This document shows positions 26,398 through 36,316 of a stretch of 64,000 nucleotides of DNA, in pieces. Source of the DNA: Comamonas testosteroni (GTDB taxonomy: Bacteria; Pseudomonadota; Gammaproteobacteria; Burkholderiales; Burkholderiaceae_C). The stretch covers positions 1,178,001 to 1,242,000 of the forward strand of contig NZ_CP043568.1 of NCBI RefSeq assembly GCF_014076415.1. Reading direction: 5' to 3'. The notes under the pieces were generated by a model. The model was given only the letters and a program-made list of their open reading frames with translations, ran no database searches and was not told where the DNA came from. Positions within the stretch are counted from its first letter, which is position 1, and every line of letters begins with the position of its first letter. A program made the translations under genes and the position numbers.

Positions 26398-27137
26398 CTG
26401 ATAACCAGACCAAGCCCCAGGTTGCCCTGGTCACCGGTGCCACCCGTGGCATTGGTGCCGCCATCGCGCAGGAGCTGGCCTCCAAGGGCTATCAAGTGAT
26501 TGGCACTGCCACCTCGGATGCCGGTGCTGAAAAGATCAGCCAGGCGCTGTCCGCCTTCGGTGGCCGTGGTGTCACGCTGAACGTGACCGACGGCGCTGCC
26601 GTGGATGCCCTGATCGACTCCATTGTCAAGAATGACGGCGGCCTGCATGTGCTGGTCAATAACGCCGGCATCACCCGCGATACCCTGGCGATGCGCATGA
26701 AGGATGACGACTGGGATGCCGTCACCGACACCAATCTGAAGGCTGTTTTCCGAGTCAGCCGTGCGGCTATTCGTCCCATGATGAAGCAGCGTTTCGGCCG
26801 CATCATCAGCATCACCAGCGTGGTCGGTGCCTCGGGCAATGCCGGTCAGGCCAACTACGCCGCAGCCAAGGCTGGCGTGGCTGGCATGACCCGTGCCCTG
26901 GCCAAGGAACTGGGCAGCCGCGGCATCACCGTGAACTGCGTGGCTCCCGGCTTCATCGCCACGGACATGACGGCAGATCTGCCAGAGGCGCAGAAGGCTG
27001 CGCTCAAGGCCCAGATCGCCATGGGCGATCTGGGTCAACCCAGTGACATTGCCCATGCCGTAGCCTATCTGGCTTCTGCTGGTGCCGGCTATGTGACGGG
27101 TCAGGAACTGCACGTCAACGGCGGCATGTACATGTAA
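26394..27137 (+). CDS. fabG: 3-oxoacyl-ACP reductase
   Basis: A 247-residue short-chain dehydrogenase with NADPH-binding TGATRGIG (about 14-21), NNAGIT (89-94) and the catalytic S142, Y155 and K159 (YAAAKAG). The C-terminus YVTGQELHVNGGMYM is typical of FabG. It reduces the 3-keto group in each elongation cycle. Coupled to fabD by the ATGA overlap; 159 bases of leader separate it from acpP. Confidence 0.96.
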   Translation: MTDNQTKPQVALVTGATRGIGAAIAQELASKGYQVIGTATSDAGAEKISQALSAFGGRGVTLNVTDGAAVDALIDSIVKNDGGLHVLVNNAGITRDTLAMRMKDDDWDAVTDTNLKAVFRVSRAAIRPMMKQRFGRIISITSVVGASGNAGQANYAAAKAGVAGMTRALAKELGSRGITVNCVAPGFIATDMTADLPEAQKAALKAQIAMGDLGQPSDIAHAVAYLASAGAGYVTGQELHVNGGMYM

Positions 27138-27257
27138 GAAATTTCGGCAGTTTGCGCGGCGTTTGTCGCACTTGCTGCCAGAAGCTGAACACTTTTGCAA
27201 GTTCAGTGGCCGTTTCCTCGCGACGGCCAGCCGCCAAGGGGCTTCTCCCGAAACGGC

Positions 27258-27536
<279 letters not shown>

Positions 27537-27572
27537 GGTCTTTTTTCAGCGATCAGTTAAAGGTTTGAACGC

Positions 27573-28820
27573 ATGAGCCGTCGTCGCGTTGTCGTGACCG
27601 GTCTGGGCTGCATCTCCCCCGTGGGTAACACGGTGGGCGAAGCCTGGGCCAATCTTTTGGCCGGCCAGTCCGGTATTGACCTCATCACCAAGTTCGATGC
27701 ATCGAACTTCTCCTGCAAGATTGCGGGTGAGGTCAAGGGATTTGATGTGGAGAAGTACATGAGCGCCAAAGATGCGCGCTCCATGGATACCTTCATTCAT
27801 TACGGCATCGCGGCTGCGGAGCAAGCCGTTCTGGACGCAGGCCTGCCCACAGGTGAAGCCCTGTCCGAAGACCTGGCCACACGCATTGCCTGCGTGATCG
27901 GCTCGGGCATTGGCGGCCTGCCGCTGATCGAAAACACTCACGCAGAACTGGCTGCCCGCGGTCCTCGCCGCATCACGCCGTTCTTCGTGCCTGCTTCCAT
28001 CATCAATATGGTGGCAGGGCATGTGTCCATGCGATTTGGCTTCAAGGGGCCGAATCTGTCGATCGTGACAGCCTGCACCACAGGCCTGCACTGTATCGGC
28101 GAAGCCGGACGCATGATCGAATACGGCGATGCTGACATCGTCGTGGCCGGTGGTACGGAAGCCACCGTCTCGCCTCTGGGGGTCGGCGGCTTCGCTGCCA
28201 TGCGTGCGCTTTCCACGCGCAACGACGACCCCAAGGCTGCCTCGCGCCCCTGGGACAAGGATCGTGACGGCTTCGTACTCGGCGAAGGTGCCGGCGTGCT
28301 GGTGCTCGAAGAGTACGAACATGCCAAGGCCCGTGGCGCCAAGATTTACGCGGAGCTGGCAGGCTTTGGCATGAGTGCCGACGCAGGTCACATGACGGCT
28401 CCCAACATGGACGGCCCCCGCCGCGCCATGCTCAATGCTTTGCGCAATGCCGGTGTGAACCAGGATCAGGTCAACTACCTGAATGCGCACGGAACGTCCA
28501 CGCCGCTGGGCGATGCGAACGAGTCCAATGCCATCAAGGCGGCCATGGGCGAGTTTGCGAAGAAGAATCTGGTGGTCAGCTCGACCAAGTCCATGACGGG
28601 TCACCTGCTGGGTGGCGCAGGTGGTATCGAGAGCGTTTTCACCGTGATGGCGCTGCACGACCAGAAGATTCCTCCGACCATCAACTTGATCAACCAGGAT
28701 CCCGAGTGCGATCTGGACTATTGCGCCAATACGGCGCGTGACGCCAAGCTGGAAGTCGCCGTGAAGAACAACTTCGGCTTCGGTGGCACCAACGGCACGC
28801 TGGTCTTCAAGCGCGTCTGA
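27573..28820 (+). CDS. fabF: 3-oxoacyl-ACP synthase II
   Basis: A 415-residue KAS II. The active site has C168 ([16 protein letters not shown]), H306 ([11 protein letters not shown]) and H344 ([15 protein letters not shown]). [15 protein letters not shown] forms the C-terminus. It elongates acyl-ACP and helps set the temperature-dependent cis-vaccenate level. It follows acpP by 36 bases. Confidence 0.97.
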   Translation: MSRRRVVVTGLGCISPVGNTVGEAWANLLAGQSGIDLITKFDASNFSCKIAGEVKGFDVEKYMSAKDARSMDTFIHYGIAAAEQAVLDAGLPTGEALSEDLATRIACVIGSGIGGLPLIENTHAELAARGPRRITPFFVPASIINMVAGHVSMRFGFKGPNLSIVTACTTGLHCIGEAGRMIEYGDADIVVAGGTEATVSPLGVGGFAAMRALSTRNDDPKAASRPWDKDRDGFVLGEGAGVLVLEEYEHAKARGAKIYAELAGFGMSADAGHMTAPNMDGPRRAMLNALRNAGVNQDQVNYLNAHGTSTPLGDANESNAIKAAMGEFAKKNLVVSSTKSMTGHLLGGAGGIESVFTVMALHDQKIPPTINLINQDPECDLDYCANTARDAKLEVAVKNNFGFGGTNGTLVFKRV

Positions 28821-28843
28821 GTCGCTGCTAGCCGCTTCTGCAC

Positions 28844-28876
28844 AAGCCCGCACAGGCCCAGGCCTTGCGGGCTTTG
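28844..28876 (+). terminator. Terminator after fabF
   Basis: AAGCCCGCA (28844-28852) pairs with TGCGGGCTT (28866-28874), followed by TGCTCT. The U-tract is modest. Confidence 0.6.
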
Positions 28877-28944
28877 CTCTATGTGCGGCTTGATCGTGCT
28901 TTCCCTAGCTTTGCGGCAGCCGGTTTTTCGCACATGGTCAGCCC

Positions 28945-29427
28945 ATGAGTGCCCGCTACCATGCTCCTGCCGTTGCCTATGTCTTCTTCCGGCCTGGCTG
29001 GGCCGGAGGGGTGCTGCTGCTGACCGGGATAGTATTGCTGATGGCCCTGCTGGTCTGGTGCCTGCACGTCCAATCGGGCTGGTTGCAGGTGTTGCTGGCT
29101 TTACCCGCCTTGATCCTGACTGCGGTGCTGCTTTGCGGACAGTGGCGTAACTGGCCGCAAGGACGTCTGCTCTGGAATGGTGAGCATTGGATGCTGGAGG
29201 CCGAAAACCTGTCAACCGCTCGGTCACTGCCTGTGCGGCTGGCGGTGGGGCTTGATGGTGGCCACTGGCTTTGGCTCAGTGTTTCGGATGTTTTGGTGTT
29301 CAGGACCAAGGGCGGCAGGCGCAAGGTGCTATGGATTTTCCTGTCTCAGCGACACAGCCCTGAGCAGTGGGGAGACTTGCGGCGTGCGGTATATTCCTCC
29401 ATCGTGCCGCTGGCAGAGCAAGGCTAG
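28945..29427 (+). CDS. Small membrane protein, possibly YgfX/CptA-like
   Basis: 160 residues. Two close membrane segments lie at about 20-42 (GGVLLLTGIVLLMALLVWCL) and 46-65 (LQVLLALPALILTAVLLCG). A soluble C-terminal part follows with several Trp and a basic patch (RTKGGRRKVLWIF). The topology and the place between fabF and rpoE recall YgfX/CptA-type proteins of other proteobacteria, but I cannot confirm family membership. It ends 38 bases before rpoE and is likely co-transcribed with it. Confidence 0.7.
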   Translation: MSARYHAPAVAYVFFRPGWAGGVLLLTGIVLLMALLVWCLHVQSGWLQVLLALPALILTAVLLCGQWRNWPQGRLLWNGEHWMLEAENLSTARSLPVRLAVGLDGGHWLWLSVSDVLVFRTKGGRRKVLWIFLSQRHSPEQWGDLRRAVYSSIVPLAEQG

Positions 29428-29465
29428 GCCTTCGCCGGTTATGGCAGCACGCCGCTTGGCCTTTC

Positions 29466-30095
29466 ATGACACCTCCCGATTTTCCCACTCCCTCTGCCGA
29501 CAGCGATCTGGCTCTGGTCGAACGAGCCAATGCTGGCGACACGCGGGCTTTTGAGCTGCTGGTCATCAAGTACCAGCGTCGTATCGAACGTCTGGTGGGC
29601 CGCATGGTGCGCGATGTCGATCTGGTGCCCGACATCACGCAGGAAACCTTCATCCGCGCCTATAAGGCCTTGCACCAGTTTCGCGGCGAGGCCCAGTTCT
29701 ACACCTGGCTGTACCGCATTGCCGTCAACACGGCCAAGAAGGCCTTGATGGAAATGCATCGCTCGCCGGTGATGACCGAGAGCGCGTTACACACTGGGGA
29801 CGATGAGGATGAAACTTCTGTTCACAGACAGGAACTAACGACTCAGGAAACCCCGGAAACAGTGTTGGCGGCGCGTGAAATTGCCGAAGCCGTCAATGCC
29901 GCCATGGAAGCTTTGCCCGAGGATTTGCGCCAGGCGGTCACGCTGCGCGAAATCGAGGGGCTAAGCTATGAGGAAATCGCGCAGGCGATGGACTGTCCCA
30001 TAGGCACGGTGCGCTCGCGCATCTTTCGGGCACGCGAAGCGATTTCGGCCAGGGTCAAGCCCCTGCTGGAGCGCCAGGGTGGAAAGCGTTGGTAG
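29466..30095 (+). CDS. rpoE: RNA polymerase sigma-E factor
   Basis: 209 residues from the ATG at 29466; an in-frame extension upstream is not like the family. Region 2 is seen in AFELLVIKYQRRIERLVGRM and DITQETFIRAYKALHQFRGE with FYTWLYRIAVNTAKK. Region 4 is LPEDLRQAVTLREIEGLSYE and then EIAQAMDCPIGTVRSRIFRA. It directs transcription of envelope-stress genes. The next genes are its anti-sigma factor and the MucD/DegP protease, the classic rpoE-rseA-mucD arrangement. A linker between regions 2 and 4 is acidic (GDDEDETSV). Confidence 0.95.
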   Translation: MTPPDFPTPSADSDLALVERANAGDTRAFELLVIKYQRRIERLVGRMVRDVDLVPDITQETFIRAYKALHQFRGEAQFYTWLYRIAVNTAKKALMEMHRSPVMTESALHTGDDEDETSVHRQELTTQETPETVLAAREIAEAVNAAMEALPEDLRQAVTLREIEGLSYEEIAQAMDCPIGTVRSRIFRAREAISARVKPLLERQGGKRW

Positions 30096-30122
30096 TACAG
30101 GCAAGACGAGCAGGTGAACTTC

Positions 30123-30911
30123 ATGAATGACGATCTGATCAAGCAGGAACAGTTGTCGGCCCTGGTGGATGGCGAAGCCTCCTCGGTCCGGATGCAGGCC
30201 GTGCTTTCCTATGCGGAAAGCGACGAAGGCCGGCAGTCCTGGGCCATGTATCACCTGATTGGCGATGTGCTGCGTTCTCCCGAACTGGCCCATCACAGCC
30301 AGCACGATATTCTGAGCGGCGTGCGCGCCCATATGGAGCGCGAGCCGATTCGCGGCATCCATCTGCCCGGAGTGACCGCAGATGTGGCCAGTTCCCTGGG
30401 CTTGGGCGGTCTGGAGCAGATCACTGCAGCCGAGGAGCGGGGCCAGGCACTGGGCAACGGCGCAACGGTGGTCAGCCTGCCTGCCCGTCAGGCGGCCAAT
30501 GCATCGGTCTTTCGCTGGAAGATGGCAGCCGGCTTTGCCTCGGTTGCAGCCGTGGCCGCCGTTGGCTGGGGAGTCATGCTTGCAGGCTCGGGGGGGCTGT
30601 ACGGTCGCCAGGGTGGGGCGCAACTCGCCGCTCTCAGCCCGAATGCCGTGGTGGCCGCCGCGCCTGCCGCATCGCTGGGCTTGAGCCAGCCTGTTTCTGG
30701 CAGTGAGGAGACGGCCATGCCCTTGGGTTCGGAAGCCCAGTCTTCCACCGTGGTGGCAGTTGCTGGTCCCAACGGCCAGACCGTGATGCTGCGTGATCCG
30801 CGTCTGGACGAGCTGCTGGCTTCTCACCCTCAACAAAGCAGCGCGCCCAATCTGCAGATGCCTGCCAGCTTTTTGCGCAATGCAGGCTTTGCTACGGCTA
30901 CCCGCCATTGA
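30123..30911 (+). CDS. rseA: Anti-sigma-E factor, RseA/MucA type
   Basis: 262 residues from the ATG at 30123; a GTG at 30114 is possible. The N-terminal anti-sigma domain (about 1-100) has EQLSALVDGEASSVRMQAVL and SWAMYHLIGDVLRSPEL. A single membrane segment lies at about 131-150 (MAAGFASVAAVAAVGWGVML). The periplasmic part ends DPRLDELLASHPQ, then FLRNAGF. It holds RpoE at the membrane until it is cleaved during envelope stress. It starts 27 bases after rpoE. Confidence 0.92.
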   Translation: MNDDLIKQEQLSALVDGEASSVRMQAVLSYAESDEGRQSWAMYHLIGDVLRSPELAHHSQHDILSGVRAHMEREPIRGIHLPGVTADVASSLGLGGLEQITAAEERGQALGNGATVVSLPARQAANASVFRWKMAAGFASVAAVAAVGWGVMLAGSGGLYGRQGGAQLAALSPNAVVAAAPAASLGLSQPVSGSEETAMPLGSEAQSSTVVAVAGPNGQTVMLRDPRLDELLASHPQQSSAPNLQMPASFLRNAGFATATRH

Positions 30912-30931
30912 TGCTTCTTCGCACAGCAGTC

Positions 30932-30968
30932 TTAGGCCTGAAATGCATGGTTTCAAGCCTAGGCTTTT
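30932..30968 (+). terminator. Terminator-like hairpin after rseA
   Basis: TTAGGCCTGAAA (30932-30943) pairs with TTTCAAGCCTAG (30951-30962) with one internal mismatch, followed by GCTTTTAT. It implies that mucD also has its own promoter in the 259-base gap to 31171. Confidence 0.55.
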
Positions 30969-31170
30969 ATGCTGCTTGCGTACGCAGCTATTGATTTAGG
31001 ATCAGTTGGGCGCAGATACTGTTTTATCTGTGCCCAATTTGACGGGCCGGAGCGCTTTCGGTCGATGGCGGCTTTTGCCAGAATGCGCTTCAATGCTCTC
31101 ACCTGTTTTCTCTCATGGGTCTGATTTGGCGACCCGTTCTGTCCGACGACTCGAACAAGGAATAAAAACG

Positions 31171-32670
31171 ATGCGCACACCAGCCTGGATGACGCTCAAA
31201 TCCCGTGTTTCGGCTACAGCCATTGCCAGTTCGATGGCGATCGCGGCCCTGATCGCAGGAGGCATGCTGCCGGTTACTGCTGCTCATGCCCAAAGTGCTG
31301 CAACGGCGCGCGGCCTGCCGGACTTCACGGATCTGGTCGATCAGGTCGGTCCTTCGGTGGTCAACATTCGAACGCTGGAGAAGGTCTCCAACAACAGCGC
31401 CGAAGCTCTGGGCATGGATGAAGACATGCTGGAGTTCTTTCGCCGCTTCGGCCTTCCCGTGCCCAATGTGCCGCGTCAGCGCTCGCCCAAGGGCGGTCAG
31501 TCCGAGGAAGAGCAGCCACGTGGCGTGGGATCCGGATTCATCCTCACGGCTGACGGCTATGTGATGACCAATGCCCATGTGGTTGATGGCGCCGATGAGG
31601 TCATCGTCACGCTGACCGACAAGCGGGAGTTCAAGGCAAAAATAGTCGGCGCAGACAAGCGTACCGATGTGGCCGTGGTCAAGATCGATGCCAAAGGGCT
31701 TCCTGCAGTCAAGATCGGCGATGTGAGCAAGCTGCGCGTGGGCGAGTGGGTCATGGCGATAGGCTCGCCCTTCGGGCTCGAAAATTCGGTCACTGCCGGC
31801 ATTGTCTCGGCCAAGCAGCGCGATACCGGCGACTATCTGCCCTTTATCCAGACCGACGTGGCCATCAATCCCGGCAACTCGGGCGGACCGCTGATCAATA
31901 TGCGCGGCGAGGTGGTGGGGATCAATAGCCAGATCTATTCGCGCTCGGGTGGCTTCATGGGCATCAGCTTTGCAATTCCCGTGGATGAAGCGATTCGTGT
32001 CAGCGATCAACTGCGTGCCACTGGCAAGGTCACGCGCGGGCGTATCGGCGTGCAGATCGGCCCCGTGACCAAGGATGTGGCCGAGTCCATAGGCCTGGGC
32101 AAGCCAGAAGGCGCCCTGGTGTCGGCCGTCGAGCCGGACTCTCCTGCGGCCAAGGCCGGTGTGGAGGCGGGCGACGTGATCACCAAGTTCGATGGCAAGG
32201 CCATCGAGAAGGTCTCCGATCTGCCGCGTCTCGTGGGCAATACCAAGCCCGGCACCAAGAGCAGCATTACCGTGCTGCGCCGTGGCAAGCTCAAGGAGTT
32301 GAGCATGGTGATTGCCGAAGTGCCTTCCGACGAATCTGCCAAGACCAAGGCTGGCAGCGGCGGTGCAGGCAAGACTCCATCCGGCACGCTGGAGAACAAG
32401 TCGCTGGGTCTGACGCTGAGCGAGCTGACGGCTGCGCAGAAGAAGGAGCTGGCCATCAAGGGCGGCGTGCGCGTGTCGGCTGCGGTGGATGCCGCAGCCC
32501 GTGCCGGCCTGCGTGAAGGTGATGTGATCCTGCAACTGGCGAATGCGGAAGTCTCGGATCTCAAGAGCTTCGAGGCCGCCTGGGCCAAGGCCGACAAGTC
32601 CAAACCCGTCAATGTGCTGGTGCGCCGTGGTGACTGGGCGCAGTATGTGTTGATTCGCCCTGCCAAATAA
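31171..32670 (+). CDS. mucD: Periplasmic serine protease/chaperone of the DegP/MucD (HtrA) family
   Basis: 499 residues from the ATG at 31171, which has AAGGA upstream; the open frame to 31006 lacks a signal peptide. Residues 1-40 are a signal peptide with cleavage after AHA. The trypsin-like domain has the triad H136 (TNAHVVDG), D166 (DKRTDVAVV) and S237 (NPGNSGGPL). Two PDZ domains follow at about 290-380 and 400-495. A Gln/Glu-rich loop lies at 100-118. It degrades or refolds damaged envelope proteins and belongs to the sigma-E response, as its place after rseA shows. Confidence 0.94.
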   Translation: MRTPAWMTLKSRVSATAIASSMAIAALIAGGMLPVTAAHAQSAATARGLPDFTDLVDQVGPSVVNIRTLEKVSNNSAEALGMDEDMLEFFRRFGLPVPNVPRQRSPKGGQSEEEQPRGVGSGFILTADGYVMTNAHVVDGADEVIVTLTDKREFKAKIVGADKRTDVAVVKIDAKGLPAVKIGDVSKLRVGEWVMAIGSPFGLENSVTAGIVSAKQRDTGDYLPFIQTDVAINPGNSGGPLINMRGEVVGINSQIYSRSGGFMGISFAIPVDEAIRVSDQLRATGKVTRGRIGVQIGPVTKDVAESIGLGKPEGALVSAVEPDSPAAKAGVEAGDVITKFDGKAIEKVSDLPRLVGNTKPGTKSSITVLRRGKLKELSMVIAEVPSDESAKTKAGSGGAGKTPSGTLENKSLGLTLSELTAAQKKELAIKGGVRVSAAVDAAARAGLREGDVILQLANAEVSDLKSFEAAWAKADKSKPVNVLVRRGDWAQYVLIRPAK

Positions 32671-32690
32671 CTGTGGTGAAAAGCCTGCAT

Positions 32691-32731
32691 GGGCTTGTTG
32701 CCATTTCGTGATCTGAAATGACAACAAGCCC
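32691..32731. repeat. Long inverted repeat after mucD
   Basis: GGGCTTGTTGCCATTTC (32691-32707) pairs with GAAATGACAACAAGCCC (32715-32731) with one mismatch and a 7-base loop. There is no U-tract on the plus strand. It probably forms the 3' end of the mucD message or protects it. Confidence 0.6.
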
Positions 32732-32949
32732 TCAGCCTGTCAGTGCCCCTATGCCATTGGGTAGAATCCCACGCAAATGCATGGTGGTTGGACGCAAAAA
32801 ATCACGCTGACAGGCGGTTTTCAAGCGGTGCAAAAGCCTTTGCAATCTCCGGCTGCTGATGGCTAAACGGTGTTTTCTGGTTTGTGGATAATTTGTTGAT
32901 AAATGAATTCGAAGATCACAAACCGAAACTTGTCAAGCCTTGCTGGGTC

Positions 32950-32977
32950 TTGGCTTGCGGCCAGTTTTGCCTACAAT
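32950..32977 (+). promoter_or_regulatory. Sigma-70-like promoter upstream of a short RNA and lepA
   Basis: -35 TTGGCT (32950-32955), 16-base spacer, -10 TACAAT (32972-32977). The expected start is near 32984. It is the best promoter match in the 428-base mucD-lepA gap. Confidence 0.55.
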
Positions 32978-32983
32978 AAAGTC

Positions 32984-33049
32984 CCAACTATCGCAGTTGC
33001 CAGAGATTGTTGGTTAAGGGCGCGCCGCTTGAGGGACGCGCCCTTTTTT
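32984..33049 (+). ncRNA. Candidate short RNA or leader ending in an intrinsic terminator
   Basis: About 66 bases lie between a good promoter and a complete terminator. There is no open frame with a ribosome binding site. The 5' half (CCCAACTATCGCAGTTGCC) can fold, with AACT pairing AGTT. It could be an independent small RNA or an attenuator that limits read-through into lepA, whose start is 49 bases further on. No known RNA family is recognised. Confidence 0.35.
33016..33049 (+). terminator. Intrinsic terminator just before lepA
   Basis: GGGCGCG (33018-33024) pairs with CGCGCCC (33037-33043), flanked by AA and a run of six T. Confidence 0.85.
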
Positions 33050-33098
33050 CTTGCTGCTGCAGGCCACTTTTTTCAATTCCAAGCTGTCTTTCTCGTTG

Positions 33099-34907
33099 AT
33101 GAATCACATCCGTAATTTCTCCATCATTGCGCACATTGACCATGGCAAGTCCACGCTGGCGGACCGCCTGATCCAGCGCTGCGGCGGCCTCGCCGAACGC
33201 GATATGGAAGCCCAGGTGCTGGACTCGATGGACATCGAGAAAGAGCGCGGCATCACCATCAAGGCCCAGACCGCGGCCCTGCAGTACAAGGCCAAGGACG
33301 GCAATGTCTACAACCTGAACCTGATCGACACCCCCGGTCACGTGGACTTCTCCTATGAAGTCTCGCGTTCGCTGTCCGCCTGCGAAGGCGGTCTGCTGGT
33401 GGTTGATGCCTCCCAGGGCGTGGAAGCCCAGACCGTGGCCAACTGCTACACGGCGCTTGATCTGGGCGTGGAGGTATTCGCCGTTCTCAACAAGATGGAC
33501 CTGCCCCAGGCCGATCCCGAGAATGCCAAGGCCGAGATCGAGGACGTGATCGGTATCGATGCCAGCGACGCCATTCCCTGTTCGGCCAAGACCGGCATGG
33601 GCATCGACGAGATTCTGGAAGCCATCGTGGCCAAGGTGCCGGCCCCCAAGGGCAATCCCGATGGCCCTCTGCGTGCCATGATCGTGGACAGCTGGTTCGA
33701 CCCCTATGTGGGCGTCGTGATGCTGGTGCGCGTGGTGGATGGCGAACTCAAGAAGAACGAGCGCTTCAAGATGATGGCCAGCGGTGCTGCCTATGAAGCC
33801 AACAGCATCGGCGTGTTCACTCCTGCCAACCAGCCGCGCGACGTGCTCAGGGCCGGTGAGGTGGGTTACATCATTGCCGGCATCAAGGAGTTGAAGGCCG
33901 CCAAGGTGGGTGACACCATCACGCTGGAAAAAAAGCTGCCCAACAATCTGGGGCCTGCCGACAAGCCCCTGCCTGGCTTCAAGGAGGTCAAGCCCCAGGT
34001 GTTTGCGGGGCTGTACCCCACCGAAGCCAGTGAGTATGACCAGTTGCGTGATGCACTGGAAAAGCTGCAGCTCAACGATGCGGCACTGCAGTTCGAACCC
34101 GAAGTCTCGCAGGCTCTGGGCTTTGGCTTCCGCTGCGGTTTCCTGGGCCTGCTGCACATGGAAATCGTGCAGGAGCGTCTGGAGCGTGAATTCGACCAGG
34201 ATCTGATCACCACGGCCCCCAGCGTGGTCTACCAGGTGGTCAAGGGTGATGGCGAGCTGATCGACGTGGAAAACCCGTCCAAGATGCCCGATGTCGGCCG
34301 CATCCAGGAGATTCGCGAGCCCATCGTGACCGTGCACCTCTACATGCCGCAAGACTATGTGGGCCCGGTGATGACGCTGGCCAACCAGAAGCGTGGCGTG
34401 CAGATGAATATGCAGTACCACGGCCGTCAGGTCATGCTGACCTACGAGATGCCGCTGGGCGAAATCGTGCTGGACTTCTTCGACAAGCTCAAGAGCGTCT
34501 CGCGCGGCTATGCCTCCATGGACTATGAGTTCAAGGAATATCGCGCGTCCGACGTGGTGAAGGTCGATATCTTGCTCAACGGCGAAAAGGTGGATGCACT
34601 GTCCATCATCGTGCACCGCTCGCAGTCCGTGTATCGCGGCCGCGCCGTGGTTGCCAAGATGCGCGAGATCATCAGCCGTCAGATGTTCGATGTGGCCATC
34701 CAGGCTGCCATCGGTGCCAACATCATTGCGCGTGAAACCGTCAAGGCCATGCGCAAGAACGTGCTGGCCAAGTGCTATGGCGGCGACATCACGCGTAAGC
34801 GCAAGCTGCTCGAAAAGCAGAAGGCCGGCAAGAAGCGTATGAAGCAGATCGGTTCGGTGGAAGTGCCGCAGGAAGCCTTCCTGGCCATTCTGCAAGTGGA
34901 GGATTGA
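33099..34907 (+). CDS. lepA: Elongation factor 4 (LepA)
   Basis: 602 residues from the ATG at 33099, the usual LepA length. G motifs: [14 protein letters not shown] (G1), GITIK (G2), DTPGHVDF (G3), NKMDLP (G4) and CSAKTG (G5). Domain II, a domain III with [15 protein letters not shown] and the LepA-specific C-terminal domain ([20 protein letters not shown]) are all present. The factor back-translocates or remodels stalled ribosomes and aids 30S assembly. Its TGA overlaps the lepB start by one base, giving a coupled lepA-lepB pair as in E. coli. Confidence 0.98.
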   Translation: MNHIRNFSIIAHIDHGKSTLADRLIQRCGGLAERDMEAQVLDSMDIEKERGITIKAQTAALQYKAKDGNVYNLNLIDTPGHVDFSYEVSRSLSACEGGLLVVDASQGVEAQTVANCYTALDLGVEVFAVLNKMDLPQADPENAKAEIEDVIGIDASDAIPCSAKTGMGIDEILEAIVAKVPAPKGNPDGPLRAMIVDSWFDPYVGVVMLVRVVDGELKKNERFKMMASGAAYEANSIGVFTPANQPRDVLRAGEVGYIIAGIKELKAAKVGDTITLEKKLPNNLGPADKPLPGFKEVKPQVFAGLYPTEASEYDQLRDALEKLQLNDAALQFEPEVSQALGFGFRCGFLGLLHMEIVQERLEREFDQDLITTAPSVVYQVVKGDGELIDVENPSKMPDVGRIQEIREPIVTVHLYMPQDYVGPVMTLANQKRGVQMNMQYHGRQVMLTYEMPLGEIVLDFFDKLKSVSRGYASMDYEFKEYRASDVVKVDILLNGEKVDALSIIVHRSQSVYRGRAVVAKMREIISRQMFDVAIQAAIGANIIARETVKAMRKNVLAKCYGGDITRKRKLLEKQKAGKKRMKQIGSVEVPQEAFLAILQVED

Positions 34908-35884
34908 TGCAAGTCATGCAGTGGATCACGGCCGCCATCCTGGCGGCCTTTGTAGGCTATATCGCGGCCTGGTACACCGGCTCCATCGAGGGCAACTTCG
35001 CGCTGCTGCTGTTTCTGGCAACCGTGGTGACCGGCGTGTACTGGCTGGCCGAGCGCTTTTACTTCTGGCCTCGGCGCCGCGCGGCTGCGGCTGCGCTGGA
35101 GCAGGCCGCCGTCGAGCGCCGCGCCGAGCTGGATCGCATGGGCATTGCCAAGACTGACATCGAAGTCTCCGAAGACGCCAAGGGTCGCATTCTCATGCAG
35201 CCCTGGTGGCTGGACTGGACCGCCGGTCTGTTCCCGGTGATCGCCATCGTCTTCGTGCTGCGCTCCTTCCTGTTCGAGCCGTTCAAGATTCCCTCGGGCT
35301 CCATGATTCCGACGCTGATGGTGGGCGATCTGATCCTGGTCAACAAGTTCACCTACGGCATCCGTCTGCCCGTGATCAACAAGAAGATCACCGAAGGCAA
35401 CAAGCCCCAGCGTGGCGATGTGATGGTGTTCCGCTACCCGCCCCAGCCCACGCTGGACTACATCAAGCGTGTGGTGGGCGTGCCCGGCGATGAAGTGGCC
35501 TATATCAACAAGCGTCTGAGCATCAACGGCAAGGAGCTGCCCACGCGCGAGCTGCCGGACTTTCTGGACCGTGACGTGATGCGCTACTTCAAGCAGTTCG
35601 AGGAAACTCTGGGCGAGCAGGCGCACCGCGCCATCGTCAACAACGATGTGCCGGCCTTCATTCAGGGGGCAAGCAACTTCGATTTCAAGGAAAACTGCCG
35701 CTACAGCGTTGAAGGCGTGACCTGCAAGGTGCCAGAAGGCCATTACTTCATGATGGGCGACAACCGCGACAACTCGCTGGATTCGCGCTACTGGGGCTTT
35801 GTGCCGGACCAGAACATCGTGGGCAAGGCATTCTTTGTCTGGATGAACTTCGGTGATCTGGGCCGTATCGGCCGTTTCCACTGA
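34907..35884 (+). CDS. lepB: Signal peptidase I
   Basis: 325 residues from the ATG that overlaps the lepA stop. Membrane segments at about 5-22 and 30-48 are followed by a basic cytoplasmic loop and a third hydrophobic stretch near 108-120. Catalytic Ser132 is in IPSGSMIPTL and Lys187 in DYIKRVVGVPGDEV. GHYFMMGDNRDNSLDSRYWG is box E. It removes signal peptides of exported proteins such as MucD and the Bug receptor. It forms an operon with lepA, the DUF4845 gene and rnc. Confidence 0.97.
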   Translation: MQVMQWITAAILAAFVGYIAAWYTGSIEGNFALLLFLATVVTGVYWLAERFYFWPRRRAAAAALEQAAVERRAELDRMGIAKTDIEVSEDAKGRILMQPWWLDWTAGLFPVIAIVFVLRSFLFEPFKIPSGSMIPTLMVGDLILVNKFTYGIRLPVINKKITEGNKPQRGDVMVFRYPPQPTLDYIKRVVGVPGDEVAYINKRLSINGKELPTRELPDFLDRDVMRYFKQFEETLGEQAHRAIVNNDVPAFIQGASNFDFKENCRYSVEGVTCKVPEGHYFMMGDNRDNSLDSRYWGFVPDQNIVGKAFFVWMNFGDLGRIGRFH

Positions 35885-35956
35885 GCATTGGCAATCGTTT
35901 CGTCATTTTTCTGGGATACACGGGCAGGAACATGCCCGACTTGCGAGGGGAAAAGC

Positions 35957-36307
35957 ATGAAAAATCTGGCATCGCGCTCCAGGCAGCGTGGTCTGTCCTT
36001 CATCGGTCTGGTGTTTCTCGTGGCCATCATCGTGGCGGTTGCCGCAATTGGCGCACAATCGGTGCCCGTCTTCCTGGAGTACCAGGCCATCACCAAGGCG
36101 GCCAACAAGGCCGCCGCTGAAGGCAGTACCGTTGCCGAAGTCAAGGCCAGCTTCGATCGTTCGGCCTCCATTGATGATTTCAAGTCCATCTCCGGCAACG
36201 ATCTGAACGTGACCAAGGTCAACGACAAGATCGTCGTGGGCTTCGAGTATTCCCGTGAGATTCATCTGGCAGGCCCTGCCTACCTTGTTTACCGTTTCAA
36301 GAAATAG
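35957..36307 (+). CDS. DUF4845 family small membrane protein
   Basis: 116 residues from the ATG at 35957. The N-terminus MKNLASRSRQRGLSFIGLVF resembles a prepilin-like leader (RGLSFIG), followed by a membrane segment (LVFLVAIIVAVAAIGAQSV). The rest is a short extracytoplasmic domain with DDFKSISGNDLNVTK. DUF4845 genes sit between lepB and rnc in most betaproteobacteria. Function unknown. Confidence 0.88.
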   Translation: MKNLASRSRQRGLSFIGLVFLVAIIVAVAAIGAQSVPVFLEYQAITKAANKAAAEGSTVAEVKASFDRSASIDDFKSISGNDLNVTKVNDKIVVGFEYSREIHLAGPAYLVYRFKK

Positions 36308-36316
36308 ACCTTTCAG

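Noticed and set aside
32988..34895. 635-residue minus-strand frame opposite lepA
   Set aside because: Shadow of the highly conserved LepA coding sequence; His-rich composition is typical of antisense translation.
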